Assembly: GCA_029532415.1 (NCBI GenBank)
Contig: JAQOTA010000053.1
Location: 3,348,001-3,412,000 of the forward strand
Length of the DNA stretch: 64,000 nucleotides
From: Marasmius tenuissimus
Lineage: Eukaryota; Basidiomycota; Agaricomycetes; Agaricales; Marasmiaceae
Direction of reading: 5' to 3'
Under the pieces are notes generated by a model. The model was not told where the DNA came from. It searched no databases and worked only from the letters and a program-made list of their open reading frames with translations. The position numbers were made by a program, and so were the translations under genes. The stretch's first letter is position 1, and each line of letters starts with the position of its first letter. This document shows, one piece after another, positions 44,813 through 56,690 of the stretch.

Positions 44813-45070
44813 TGTTGAGGCAGAGGTTCTGCCCACGCAGTGGCAGCATGGGACAGACTAGCTCACCTGGAGATAGGCTTAGAGGCAGCAACAAGAGTAG
44901 TAAAAGTCCTGGTATTGCATGTAGATACAGAGCTACTTATATACTATACAGAGGTGGCTGTATCTTCTATAACAGGAGTGACTAGGAATAGCATAGATCA
45001 TAGTGAAACAATTGAAGCATATATGCGGCCTGATACAACGGTCCATATATCCGGTAATCTGGATTCAACA
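44813..45070 (-). repeat. Copia 3' LTR (258-bp family)
   Basis: TGTTGA...TCAACA ends; a polypurine tract (CGAGGGGGAG on the minus strand) lies next to it at 45071-45080. It differs from the 5' LTR at a few positions. Confidence 0.92.
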
Positions 45071-45596
45071 CTCCCCCTCGTTAAGTGTGGCACAAGTAGA
45101 GCACGAAGCATCTATTCGGACGAATAAAATTCAAGTCCAAGATGTTCTCTAAAAGCGAAGAACTTGACATGACCCAAATTCTTGGTAAACATGTCTGCAG
45201 GATTGTAGGCACCGTCAATAAAGAAAAGATCAACCTTGCGGTCTGAAACACATTCGCGAATGTAATGATAGCGAATATCAATGTGTTTGGTGCGACGTTC
45301 TTGAACTGGGTTAGAGGCGATAAAAATCGAGCCTTGATTGTCTCCACATATGGGGACAGGAGTCATATCAATACCAAGTTCAGAGAGTAACTGTCGAATC
45401 CACACAGCCTGACAACTACAGTCGGATAGCGCCATGTATTCAGCTTCAGTGGATGAAAGCGCAACAGTCTTCTGGGCGCGTGATTGCCAACAGAAGATGC
45501 CACCTGCCAATTTGAAGAAATAGCCCGTGATCGACCGATGCTTGATAGGATCAGCAGCCCAATCAGAATCAGTGAATGCTAGTAAACCTCCGTCAG
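45071..45596 (-). pseudogene. Copia RNase H domain (end of pol)
   Basis: The last part of the Copia polyprotein: FTDSDWAADPIKH region, GGIFCWQSRAQKTVALSSTE, and CGDNQGSIFIASNPVQERRT, ending FYSSE at 45112. It joins across the inserted element at 45602-50032 to TPDYALVYDG at about 50050. RNase H degrades the template RNA. Confidence 0.9.
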
Positions 45597-45601
45597 AGGC
45601 T

Positions 45602-46359
45602 TGTTACATCCATGCATCTTACCCTGGTCTATCTCACCTGGTCACATCAAGCTTGGCTAGTCACATCACTTCCAGACCCATTCCGGGTACTTCCGGGCTA
45701 TTATTCTAGTCCATTCCAACACTATTCCATCCCCGGCACTCAACCTTCACTTCCGCACTTCAGTCTCTTACACCAAGTCCATCCCCGGAACCTCCGCCAC
45801 TTCCGCCTCCGCTTCCGGGACTCTTTCCATTCTTCATTCTGACTTGTTCTGACTTACTTATCTCCGACTTCCGAGACATTCCCACACTCACTCATTCTAT
45901 TCATATCTTCATTCCATCACGCACATATTCATTTCCGGTTCATTTCCCTTCCGGTACATTCCTCCCCGCATTTGACTTCCATATGATACATCAGCCTTTC
46001 CCGCACTTGACTCACTTATCATTCATTCATTTACTATAACCCTATATAAGCTCTATACTTCTATCCTGTATCTTAGGACTCGAAATCAACCAGGTTTCAA
46101 CCAGAATCAACCAGGTTTCAATCTGGGTCAATCCCCATCATGACTCTAATGTCTTTCCTTCTCTCTCGCAACTTGTCCTCTTAGTCTAGTAGAAGGACAG
46201 CTCAGTTCATGGTGCTGTTGGCGAAACCTTCAGCTACTGTCTGCTCTAGATCCGTTGCTCCCACACTCCTTCATCATATCTCTTTCCTATCCATCTATCC
46301 GACAGCATATAAAACCCCATATCTTATCTTATCCCTATCCGATCCGCACGATCCTAACA
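45602..46359 (+). repeat. 5' LTR of the LARD-like element, 758 bp
   Basis: TGTTACATCC to CCTAACA. A TATATAAGC box lies near 46043, followed by two 17-bp direct repeats at 46084-46100 and 46105-46121 (AATCAACCAGGTTTCAA), probably in the transcribed leader. Confidence 0.93.
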
Positions 46360-48268
46360 GTATTTCGAGTCTTTACCTGGACTGAGAATGCTGTCATGAC
46401 TTCATATCCGAGCATCCTGGCATCTACCCACCTTCTCCGAGATTAACTCCGGACTTAGGTCGGTTCTCATGGTGTTCATTCCTCATTACGACACTTATGT
46501 CACTCACGTCGCCCTCACACCCCTTCCGGGGTTATCCTTCCATTCTATCCGCCACCCATACCTTGTCCCGCATTTGGTTTAGCTCTGGGTTCTCTTCCGG
46601 CACTCCCGGCATATTCATAAATCAACATATTCATTACTTTCCCACGCTTTCCTGACATCGGACATTCCATCCTTCCGACATTCATCTCTCATCCCGACAT
46701 TCACCTCACTTCATACATCCCGACAACTCTCTTCCCCGACTCAGGATCTATCCGGGACTTGATAGCAGTACTCTATTCTGTGGTTCTAACCGTTCTTAGC
46801 CTGTCTCGGATCCGGTCATCTCCACTTCGGACATCTTGACCATTTCTAGTGCACTCTGACCTCGCGCCGTGCTGCACTCTCTACGGTTTCCTTCCGGGAC
46901 CATCTCTTCCGGGTTGTTGGCTCTCAGTACCACTTCCCACCTACTCGGAGTTCATTCTCCACTCGGCTTTTGCCATCTTTCCTTCCGGTTTAGCTCTCTG
47001 CTTAGTTCTTGATTCACTCTGACTCCACCGCTCGGATCCGTTGATCTCATGGTAGGCAGCAGAACACTCATATCAGAACAACAGCTGGAGTTGGATCCGC
47101 GCACACCTCCGACTCGTACAGGTGTACTCTTGGAGGTTCACCCTTCCTCTTCCTTTCCCCGGCTTCCGCGCTTTGCTCCGATGCCATCTCATTTGGGGAC
47201 TCTCTTGCCTCCGGGCCCGCCTTTTTGGCACTTTCCTACCTTCGGGTATGTTTCTTTATGTCTTTATGACCTCCGGTCGCTTCCGGCCATTTACCGTTCA
47301 TTACTATCATATTTTTACATCATTTATCTTCAACTTTTACACTTACAACTTTCTTCCATCTTCCTTCCTTCCTTTTCTATACCTTGTCCGAGTTTACCTC
47401 CGACGTTTTCGAGTTTTTGGTTGTTCTTGCCATTTACATAACTTTCGGATGTGTTTTCTCTGACATTCGGATATGTTTCGGATTGCTTTCGCTTCCACTT
47501 CGGAATTTTGCGCTTCCGACATGTCTGTACCTTCATTTATCATTTTCTACTGGCCCTTCTGCGCCACTTCCGCTTTTTTTCGCGTTTTTCTCTTCTCTTT
47601 TATTTTTCTCAGATTGCTTTCCGCCTTCCGAGTTATTATTTCCGACTTTTGAAGATTTATTTTCGACTTTTGCTTCCGCTCGCTTCCGCTTTCCTTCCGC
47701 ACTTCTTCCGAGCTTCTTCCGAGTTTTTTCACACTTTTCTCATTTCTTTCATTTTCTCGGGTTTCCTTCCGGCTTCCGGGTCCGCACTTCCGAGCTTTTG
47801 AGTTTTTACTTTGTCTTTCCTTCCGGTTTGCTTCCGCGCCGCTTTTTTTACCCTTCTCGGAACCTTTTTCTTCCGGGTTGAAATTTTACCTTGTCAATTT
47901 CGACATTTTCAAGTATTTTCTCTTTTTTCTTTCCGCCGGAGGTGTTTCGGCTCCGAGCCTTGGAGGTTTTTCGGAATCCGACATTATTTTTTCGGAATCT
48001 TCACTTCGGGACCTTTCTCTCCGGTCGGTTTTTTTGACTTCATTTTTTTTCTGCCGTGCGTTGTCCGCTTTTTTTGGCAGTTGTTTCTTTGTTGTTTTCT
48101 TTCCATCAGTTTAGTTTCTTTTCAAATACTTTTTAGAATCAAATTTCATCTATTCTTTTACCTATTCTCATACATATCATTACTTTCTCACAACTATCAC
48201 TCTCTTTCAAATCTTTTATTTTCTCTTCATCCCTCCCTCCCTCCCCACTATGTTGGATAACTCTCATT

Positions 48269-48301
48269 GGTTCTTGGGGCAAGAACCTTAAGAGGGGGAT
48301 A
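48269..48301 (+). other. Internal duplicate of the hairpin and polypurine tract
   Basis: GGTTCTTG-GGG-CAAGAACC (8-bp stem) followed by TTAAGAGGGGGATA and CTGGTATC. It looks like a second, older 3' end of a related element inside the LARD, about 970 bases before the functional one. Confidence 0.65.
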
Positions 48302-49239
48302 CTGGTATCATCTCGCCTCATCTCATGGTCACTCAGATCATTTTAGGTCATTCAGCCACCTTTTCGGCACTTCAGCCACTCTCTAGTCATTTCGACTTAC
48401 CCTTCTCGGCTACCGACCTCATCCTCTCCCCAGTCGCATCTCATGCCTTCTGGACTCCTGCCGGACCCTTCCCAACCTAGTTTCACACCTTTCCTCATTG
48501 TGCGTACTTCACCCATACTGTTGTATTCACATTCTACTTCACTATTTCTACCATTCACTTCATCCCTTATCATCCTATTATCCACCTACCCAATTCTTCT
48601 CATCACTTTATCTCTTTTCATCTTATCATTCATCCACATATTTCCTTCTATCATTTTATCCCTTCACACCTACCTTCCCACTTCATCATTCCTTGTTGGG
48701 CTTTTGCCTGATATTCTTATCCTATTCTATCCTCCATTCATCTTCGCTTTTCATGACCATCACTCAGGTCAATTATTCATCTACATATCTTTTCTTCCCT
48801 TTGCTGCACTATTACTTGTGTATGCTATCAAGAACCTTTGGGGACTGGTGTTTACTTCTCTCTTTATTTACAAGTTTCACCTTTTCTATACCTTTTACCT
48901 TTACATTTCATGTCTTGGTCTGCTTCTCAGCCAAGATTCTTGCCTTTGCATGTTTTACATTGTTTGAGACTTTGTAGACTTATCTTTGGCTGGCTTGTCC
49001 ACTTCTCTTTTCTCCTCCATTTCTTTCCTCCTTACTTTTGCATTTTGCGCCCGTCTCTCTTTCCTTTATCTTTACTGTTTGGCTTGACTTATGTTGAGTT
49101 GAATTGGTGGGGGGCTTAGTTCCCCTCTTCCTTTTGTTGTTTTTCCCTGTCTCTTCTTTTCCTTACATCACCCTTCCTTCATGATCACTTTCATACTTCT
49201 TTTTTTACCTACATCCTTCATTCGTGGACTACTCTTGAT

Positions 49240-49274
49240 GGTTCTTGTGGGCAAGAACCTTAAGAGGGGGATAC
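49240..49274 (+). promoter_or_regulatory. Hairpin and polypurine tract before the 3' LTR
   Basis: GGTTCTTG-TGGG-CAAGAACC stem-loop (49240-49259) directly followed by TTAAGAGGGGGATAC and the LTR at 49275. The purine tract would prime plus-strand DNA synthesis. Confidence 0.85.
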
Positions 49275-50032
49275 TGTTACATCCATGCATCTTACCCTGG
49301 TCTATCTCACCTGGTCACATCAAGCTTGGCTAGTCACATCACTTCCAGACCCATTCCGGGTACTTCCGGGCTATTATTCTAGTCCATTCCAACACTATTC
49401 CATCCCCGGCACTCAACCTTCACTTCCGCACTTCAGTCTCTTACACCAAGTCCATCCCCGGAACCTCCGCCACTTCCGCCTCCGCTTCCGGGACTCTTTC
49501 CATTCTTCATTCTGACTTGTTCTGACTTACTTATCTCCGACTTCCGAGACATTCCCACACTCACTCATTCTATTCATATCTTCATTCCATCACGCACATA
49601 TTCATTTCCGGTTCATTTCCCTTCCGGTACATTCCTCCCCGCATTTGACTTCCATATGATACATCAGCCTTTCCCGCACTTGACTCACTTATCATTCATT
49701 CATTTACTATAACCCTATATAAGCTCTATACTTCTATCCTGTATCTTAGGACTCGAAATCAACCAGGTTTCAACCAGAATCAACCAGGTTTCAATCTGGG
49801 TCAATCCCCATCATGACTCTAATGTCTTTCCTTCTCTCTCGCAACTTGTCCTCTTAGTCTAGTAGAAGGACAGCTCAGTTCATGGTGCTGTTGGCGAAAC
49901 CTTCAGCTACTGTCTGCTCTAGATCCGTTGCTCCCACACTCCTTCATCATATCTCTTTCCTATCCATCTATCCGACAGCATATAAAACCCCATATCTTAT
50001 CTTATCCCTATCCGATCCGCACGATCCTAACA
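49275..50032 (+). repeat. 3' LTR of the LARD-like element, 758 bp
   Basis: Same length as the 5' LTR; no difference was found by eye. Followed by AGGCT. Confidence 0.93.
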
Positions 50033-50037
50033 AGGCT

Positions 50038-51481
50038 CCATCATAGACCAGTGCATAGTCTGGAGTTCCTGCAAGATAGCGGCAAATATAAAGTGCCTTC
50101 TTCAGGTGATCCTCCGATGGATTAGCAGAGAATTGAGAAAGCTTTGTAACAGTGTAGGCAATATCTGGACGAGTGCCAAGCATGATATACAGAAGCGATC
50201 CAATCACTGATTGATATCGAGCGCGACGTTCGGGATGAACAGGACCTTCGTTGGGTTGTGGAATATAGCCGGCGGGAAGAGGAGTATCTGCTGCTTTTGC
50301 ATTCTGCATGCCAAATCGCTTCAAGACCTTCTTCAAGTAGTCAGTCTGGTCAAGAAGGATTTTACAGCCTTTGCGACGAATACGCATGCGCAAGAACTCT
50401 TTGACTTCTCCAGGATCACGGCATTCCCAACGAGCCATAAACTCGGCTTTCTTCTTTTCGACAAAGGCTTTGTTGGGTCCAAGGAATAATGCATCGTCGA
50501 CATAGATCAAAGCGATACATTCATCACCAGTCTCACGATCTTTACAGATGAAGAGACCTGCATCGGAAGTTAAGCGTTTGAAGCCCATTACTTCCATGGA
50601 CGAGCTGAGAGCACGCCACCACTCAAGAGCGGCTTGCTTCAGTCCATATAATGCACGGCGAAGGCGATAGACTTTGTCTTCCTGACCCTTAACCTTGAAA
50701 CCTTCAGGTTAATCCATATAGATCTCTTCTTTAAGTTCACCATAAAGAAAGGCGTTCTTCACATCCAATCCAATGCCTGAATGTGCCAGTTTTTGAGAGC
50801 TGCTAATGCGAGCATCATCCGTACAGTTTCAAACCGCACAACTGGTGAGAAGATCTCATCAAAGTCAACACCTTTGACCTGAGAGAAACCCTTGGCAACA
50901 AGTCGAGCTTTCTTTCGACCGTCTGACTTAACGTCAAACACCCATCTGTTTTTGACAGCCTTGCGACCTTTAGGTAGGTCAACCAATTCGAAGACCTTGC
51001 GCTTGCGAAGAGCCTCTAGTTCATCGCGGCAAGCGGCCTTCCATTCTCTCTGCTGCTCAGCTGGCAGCTTCAGTATGTCACGGAGAGTCCACTCTCGAAC
51101 GTTAGACATATTGGTGAGGTCATCGTGAACGGGAACTGCCCGATTTAACAGATGAATCACGAAACCTACTCCCCCTTCCTGGGATAATTGTTGCACTAAG
51201 CTATTGGGCTGACTCCCCCTGGAGTTACACATGGTAGACAGACTGGCACGATTAGTCCCAGGAACTTTTCTAGGTCTGCCTCTCCTACGAGTAGTAGGTG
51301 GATCCATGGGTTCTCTATCACCCGTGGCATCTCTCCATGTAGAATTTTTCTCCATATCACGCACAATGCGCGAGGGATTATTTGGGTCTCGTTGTTCACC
51401 AAATACATTATCAGGTTGCTTAGTACCCGTCCGTTTCCTGCCTGAACACCTTGGCGGCGGAGTCTGCTCTTGTCCACCCAC
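50038..51481 (-). pseudogene. Copia reverse transcriptase
   Basis: From 51481 through 50759: linker, then [20 protein letters not shown] and [20 protein letters not shown], then [21 protein letters not shown] 5-base tandem duplication near 50770 (ATTGG repeated) shifts the frame just before the [17 protein letters not shown] segment, and a TAA follows at about 50710. The frame from 50597 carries the catalytic IYVDDALFLG near residue 33 and the RT thumb (LKKVLKRFGMQNAKAADTPL), ending at the LARD insertion. The catalytic motif survives, but the protein cannot be made as one piece. Confidence 0.9.
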
Positions 51482-53749
51482 AGGTGTGGGTGGCCTAGGA
51501 GGCTGGAACGAAGGATCAGGATCAGGATGTTGACATTCACCCTGAGGTACAGGACCATCTCCATCATCGTCATGAGGAGATTCCGATCACTTTGGAAGGT
51601 TCTTGGGAGGATAAAGATTGTCATCAGACGAATCATCATCACTATCTGAAGAGAAGTTGGGATTTTCACCCAATACTGGCGGTATTTCAGGGATTTCACC
51701 CACCGGGGTAAAGCCACGCGGTTTCTTATCAGAACACTTCGGGAACAAATTTTCATCGAACAGAGCAGTAGCGCTTTTGAAGATACTATTGTTGGACATC
51801 TTCATGAAGACATATCCTTTCATGCCTTCCTGAAAACCAATAAAGGTCATCAGTTCCGAACGCGGAGATAACTTGTTAACTCGACGCTTTTCCGGAATAA
51901 ACGCATACGCTGCACATCCGAAGACTCAAAGATCCGAAACATCCAGTGCACTGCCATGCAACTTCTCATGCAGGGTCAACCAACGTAAACGCTGGGACGG
52001 CGTCCGATTATGAAGTGCAACAGCATGCAACACACAGAATTCCCACCAAGAAGGTGGAAGACAAGCATCAAAGCAAAGAGCTTGAGCTTTCTCGACAATG
52101 GTCCGATTGAACTGTTCTGCACGACCATTCTGTTCCGGCGTATATGGAATGCTGGTCAGAATTTTGATACCGTGCTCCTTCAGTACATCATCGAAGGCAT
52201 CCGATTTGTACTCTCCCCCTCCATCGGACATCCATTCCTTAATATCAACACCGAATTGTACCTTCACCATAGCAATAAAGTCACGGAGCATCTTGACAGA
52301 GTCAGATTTGCGTTGCATGAGCATTGTCCAGCCATGTGAAGTACAGTCGTTGACAAACGACATATACCATTTGTATTTGTGGTACGACTCAGTGGGGAAT
52401 TGTTTGAGGTCGGAGTGGATTTTCTCAAAGGGTTTCGAGGCACGGGTAATGGAGTCAGGGAACGATCTGGAGTGCATCTTTCCTTCTGCACATCCTCGGC
52501 ATAACCGGGTTTTCTTCGGTTTTCGGTCGAATTCCGGGAAGTTCTTAATGTGCTTCCGAGCTTTATCCAAAGCCTTGTCTGAACAATGTCCAAAACGTCT
52601 GTGTAGAACCTTGTAGTCACCTTTATCCATTGTTGACTTGGCCATTAAGCTACAAGCAGAGGCTTTCTGCGAGCTAACCCAATAAATGGTTTGACCAGGC
52701 ATGAGCGGGTAGGATACCAATGACTGGCGTCGACCCTTTTGATAAAAAGCCAATTTGCTAGACGATCCGCGTACTTGCAGACCACCTTGCAAGAATTCTC
52801 CAAGCGAGAGAAGTCGAATTGACAGAAGCAGAACATAATAGACAGGATAGAGTCGCGTAATGTGTTCCTCCATACAACCGTCATATCCTTCAACAGAATG
52901 AGAGATGAACACAGTCCCTTTTCCCTTAATTTGGATAGGGTTGTCCTTCTGTGCAGTATTTAGCTGCGGTCCATTGTTCATGGGTTCATACTCGGCAAAA
53001 TCTTCGAGATCATAAGTAAAGTGCGATGAAGCACCTGAATCGACAATCCACTCTTGCGAGTTTCCAGTCGCCTTCTTGCCCTTACAATTGGCACATGTGG
53101 CAAAGTGATCACCAATATATTGCGCAAATCTCATATGGGACACGATATCCGAACTACTACGTTTAGAAGCGGCTAATAAAGCGGTGCACTGTAGGTTTGT
53201 ATCAGTGTTAGAAGAAAGACTGAGATAAGGCACTTGCCTGTCATTGTCAGATTCCACAGATCCGATGGAGACCGAATCGTACTCAACATCATCAGAAAAA
53301 CCAGCGGCATCTGCGATCTTGCTGTCAACGTCCATGGCACTTCCACTCGCAATCTCCGTACGCAAAGAATCGTTTACAGCGTTCAACACGATACGATCCT
53401 CACGCTCAGAGTCGGAGTCCTCATAGAAAGAATCATAGAGGTCGTAAACCTTCTCGACACTCTTAGCATGCTTTGCAGGTGGAGCAGTGGAGAAGGGACC
53501 ATCAATACGATGCTTGAGGGAGGAAGAGGAAGCAGCCGCATATCCCTGTTCCATAGGTTCAAGGACGTGGGCATACTTGGGAACACCAAGACGATCGGCA
53601 AGACTGCGAGCAGCCTGAGCATTCTCAAAAACAGTACCACCAGAGGTAGCACCGGAGAAACACTGCATGTGGAGTGGATCCCGGGATTGGTCCGTGGGAT
53701 GTACGACAGATGGAGTATCAGGAACGATAGGGGGTGTGAAGATGGACAA
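51482..53749 (-). pseudogene. Copia protease and integrase
   Basis: From 53749: linker (FSGATSGGTVFENAQAARSL), the retropepsin motif WIVDSGASSHFTYDLEDF near residue 235, the pre-integrase domain (HRRFGHCSDKALDKARKHIK, then CRGCAEGKMHS), and the integrase core with HSDLKQFPTESYHKYKWYMS, WMSDGGGEYKSDAF and QNGRAEQFNRTIVEKAQALC. A TGA at 51926-51928 and another at 51587-51589 interrupt the frame; between them lies the DENLFPKCSDKKPRGFTPVG segment. The frame is otherwise continuous with the RT frame at 51481. Confidence 0.9.
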
Positions 53750-54906
53750 ATGAGCAAGGGACGCAATATGAGAATGACCCTTGTGAGAGGAGTCACCCTT
53801 GTTGTCCTGAGAATCACCCTTCTTCTTCCTGCCACGTCAGTTGTTCTTCTTCTTCTGGTCATTGTGTTCTTAGACTGGTTTTTATTGTTAGACGACGATG
53901 AAGGAGGATTAGACTGTTGGTTAAACTTCAGGTCCTTGTCCTTCTTCTTGACAGAAGAAATGCGCGACGCAAGAGGAGCGGGTTTCCAAGCTTCGTAGTG
54001 GTTGATGACGGCATCACAAGCCACTTCGAAAGTAAGTTCAGCTGGCGAGTTACCATTGGTAGCAAATTCACGAGCGTTGGCCCATGACTGTGGAATGATG
54101 GAGAGTAGGAGCATGGCTCTGACGAGAGTAGGAAGATCGATCTGAGCTTCAGTAAGCTGGCCGAATAGGAGTTCGAGTTTAGCAATCTCGGGAACGGGGT
54201 TACCACCGGACAAACGAAACTCCATGACTGACTTGAAGTCAGCCCAAACAGACACAGAAGTCTGTTGACCATAACGAGCCTTGATCTTCTCCCAAGCACC
54301 CCAAGCCGTATCATCATCCTCAATAATACTCTGCACGGCAATGGTGGTGGTGGCACGTAGTGCACCCATAGCCTTGAATTCATACTTCTTCCAACGTTGA
54401 TTATCCTTTTCATACCTGATAAGATCCTTCTCATACCTCTCCAAAGTGTTAGCATACTGCTCCAGGTCCTTAGCATACTGCTGCATCTGAGCGTCGGTAG
54501 GAGAGACCGTCTCCGTGCGTGTAGTTGCTTCAGTTGTAGTTGTAGCAGCAACAGTGATAGTGCGAGTAGTTGCTTTCGGTTCAGTCGGTTCGGTAGGTTT
54601 GTCGGGGGCATCAGGTTCAGGATCGTCATTGGTGTAATGGTCGTAGAACTCGTTGATCATGGCATAGGTACCAAGACCCTTGGACCACTTGCGCCAGTTG
54701 ACACCGCTGAAGACTTCAACAGTGGGGATAAGGGTAGACATAACAGGAGCCATAGCGATCTGGAGTAATAAAACAACGATCAGCATAGGTTCATCATCAT
54801 AGGCAATGATAAAAGAAATCACTGCATGGTCAATGGCGATAGCCATCGATCGTTGTTGAGGACACAATCCACCATCGTCAAACATCAATGAAGATGTTGA
54901 CTTCAC
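53383..54906 (-). pseudogene. Copia gag with the same frameshift as the 31576-33389 copy
   Basis: 507 codons from 54906, with the likely gag start MAPVMSTLIPTVEVFSGVNW near 54756. The Copia gag core reads RATTTIAVQSIIEDDDTAWG and ANAREFATNGNSPAELTFEV. After NQSKNT a one-base shift near 53866 and a TGA at 53837-53839 separate gag from the protease frame. Residues after that point in this frame are a shadow of the pol frame. The same two lesions occur in the other copy at 32346 and 32320. Confidence 0.88.
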
Positions 54907-55081
54907 AGGTCCAGAACCGGTGTTAACGGTCTGCCCATCATGTCAGCGATTAAGCAGTCACAATGGTTATCGAGTGCAACGACCACAATAGCGCATCATC
55001 ATAGGCAGCACACAGTAAAGGTGCACATCCTAGAGAGCTGCCATCGCAGGGCACATCGATAGGGCATCGGGGCCCATAACC

Positions 55082-55339
55082 TGTTGAGGCAGATGTCCTG
55101 CCCATGCAGTGGCAGCATGGGACAGACTAGCTCACCTGGAGATAGGCTTAGAGGCAGCAACAAGAGTAGTAAAAGTCCTGGTATTGCATGTAGATACAGA
55201 GCTACTTATATACTATACAGAGGTGGCTATATCTTCTATAACAGGAGTGACTAGGAATAGCATAGATCATAGTGAAACGATTGAAGCATATATGCGGCCC
55301 GATACAACAGTCCATATATCCGGTAATCCGGATTCAACA
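55082..55339 (-). repeat. Copia 5' LTR (258-bp family)
   Basis: TGTTGA...TCAACA ends, followed on the minus strand by the primer site GGTTATGGGCCCC at 55069-55081. Confidence 0.92.
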
Positions 55340-55505
55340 GGCCATATGGACTTCTACAACCTCTTCCGGTTCCCGCTCGACCATGGGACTCTATCTCTAT
55401 GGACTTCATCAAGGAACTTCCGAACTCTAACGGTTTCAATTCCATCCTAGTTATTATTGACCGCACTTCAAAACAAGCAATCTTCATTCCTACCGACATC
55501 CATAT

Positions 55506-56023
55506 TGTTGAACATGATGGAAATCATGTGATACACTGTTGACGCGTTGTTTACGCGTCACACTATTTATAGAGCTACGCCTCTAGAACACTTGCGTCCT
55601 CATGCAAGTACTACGTCTCTGTCTACGTAGCTTACTACGTACATCTAGTTTCATCATATATGACACTATAGACAGTCACTATCCAATAGCATAAGTAGAG
55701 CCTTCAATACATGAGGCAAACACGACTATGCTCACCAAGCATACTACCATTCATGGTAGAAGTACTTACACAGTACTAATGTCTTTTACGCCTTTAGGGC
55801 CGAATACCTACTTCTAGTAGTAGTTTCAGTTAGTGTAATACTCATTACATGTACCAGAAACTTATGTATAAAAGACTGGACGAAAGGCCTTAAGCCTAAG
55901 GACAATCTACTCGATTATCACCTCTTCTCAAGCATCTCAAGACTACAAGAACACTCTGTGTATTACCCATGTGAGGTTTACTTCGTTATACCCACTGTGC
56001 ACTTTAACTATGCTGGCTCATCA
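55506..56023 (+). repeat. Solo LTR, 518 bp, inside the Gypsy A integrase
   Basis: TGTTGAACAT to GGCTCATCA with the 5-bp duplication CATAT at 55501-55505 and 56024-56028. Removing it joins TDIHI to TSEQL in the integrase frame. It belongs to the same family as the LTR of the element at 1-1910. A TATAAAAG box lies near 55866. Confidence 0.94.
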
Positions 56024-56690
56024 CATATCACTTCCGAACAACTCACTCGACTCTTTGTTATTCATGTGTTCTCTAAACATGGTGTTCCTCAGCACGCCAC
56101 CTCTGACCGTGGTTCCAAATTCGTTTCCCATTTCATGTGTTCCCTTGGGCAAGCCCTTGACATGAATCTTCATTACACTTCTGGTTATCACCCTTCTGCT
56201 GACGGACAAACTGAACGGGCAAATCAGACACTTGAGCAGTATATCCAAGTCTACTGTTCTTACCAGCAGGACAACTGGGATGAACTCCTGCCTCTCGCCG
56301 AGTTCACTTACAACAATGCTCCAAATGCTTCCACCAGAATATCACCATTCTTTGCCAACAAGGGTTATCATCCGAACATCACCATCCACCCGGAACGAGA
56401 CATGGCTTCCGCCTGTGCATGAGAGTTTATGGTTGATCTAGATGAGCTTCATTCCATGCTCTGAGAAGAACTTACTCATGCCCAAACCCGTATGAAGAAA
56501 CAAAAGGATTGACATCTCCAGCCTCAATGGAAGGTTGGCGATAAAGTTGTGGTCTCCGCTAAGTACATCAAAACAACCAGACCTACCGCTAAATTCTCTG
56601 AGAAATTCCTAGGTCCCTTCGAGATCATTACTACACCATCTCCGGTTGCTTATACCCTCTGACTTCTGACTGAATTCCGTACCATCCATC

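Larger units (their letters stand above)
46360..49274 (+). other. Internal region of the LARD-like element, pyrimidine-rich
   Basis: About 2.9 kb, strongly C/T-rich on the plus strand with very many TTCCG and TTCCGG repeats between about 46850 and 48010. Open frames here are low-complexity (Phe/Leu/Ser-rich one way, Glu/Lys-rich the other) and have no protein domain I can recognise. No match to a tRNA primer site was evident just after the 5' LTR. Confidence 0.7.
45602..50032 (+). mobile_element. Large non-coding LTR retrotransposon (LARD-like)
   Basis: Two 758-bp LTRs (45602-46359 and 49275-50032) that look identical throughout, a 2.9-kb internal region without recognisable retroelement proteins, a hairpin plus polypurine tract before the 3' LTR, and the target duplication AGGCT (45597-45601 and 50033-50037). 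It must borrow enzymes from a partner element. It is the youngest insertion in this nest by LTR identity and position. Confidence 0.9.
44813..55339 (-). mobile_element. Copia element with both LTRs, nested in Gypsy A
   Basis: Minus-strand element: 5' LTR 55082-55339, primer site GGTTATGGGCCCC at 55069-55081, gag, protease, integrase, RT, RNase H, and 3' LTR 44813-45070. The target duplication GGCCA (44808-44812 and 55340-55344) is intact. A non-coding LTR element (45602-50032) interrupts the RT/RNase H junction with its own duplication AGGCT. Confidence 0.93.

Noticed and set aside
46084..46121. Two 17-bp direct repeats suggesting a CRISPR-like or satellite array
   Set aside because: Only two copies, 21 bases apart, inside an LTR leader and repeated in the other LTR. 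Not an array.
47384..48977. Overlapping open frames of 100-174 residues, rich in Phe, Leu and Ser
   Set aside because: They follow the C/T-rich composition, overlap in several frames and show no domain, so they are not called genes.
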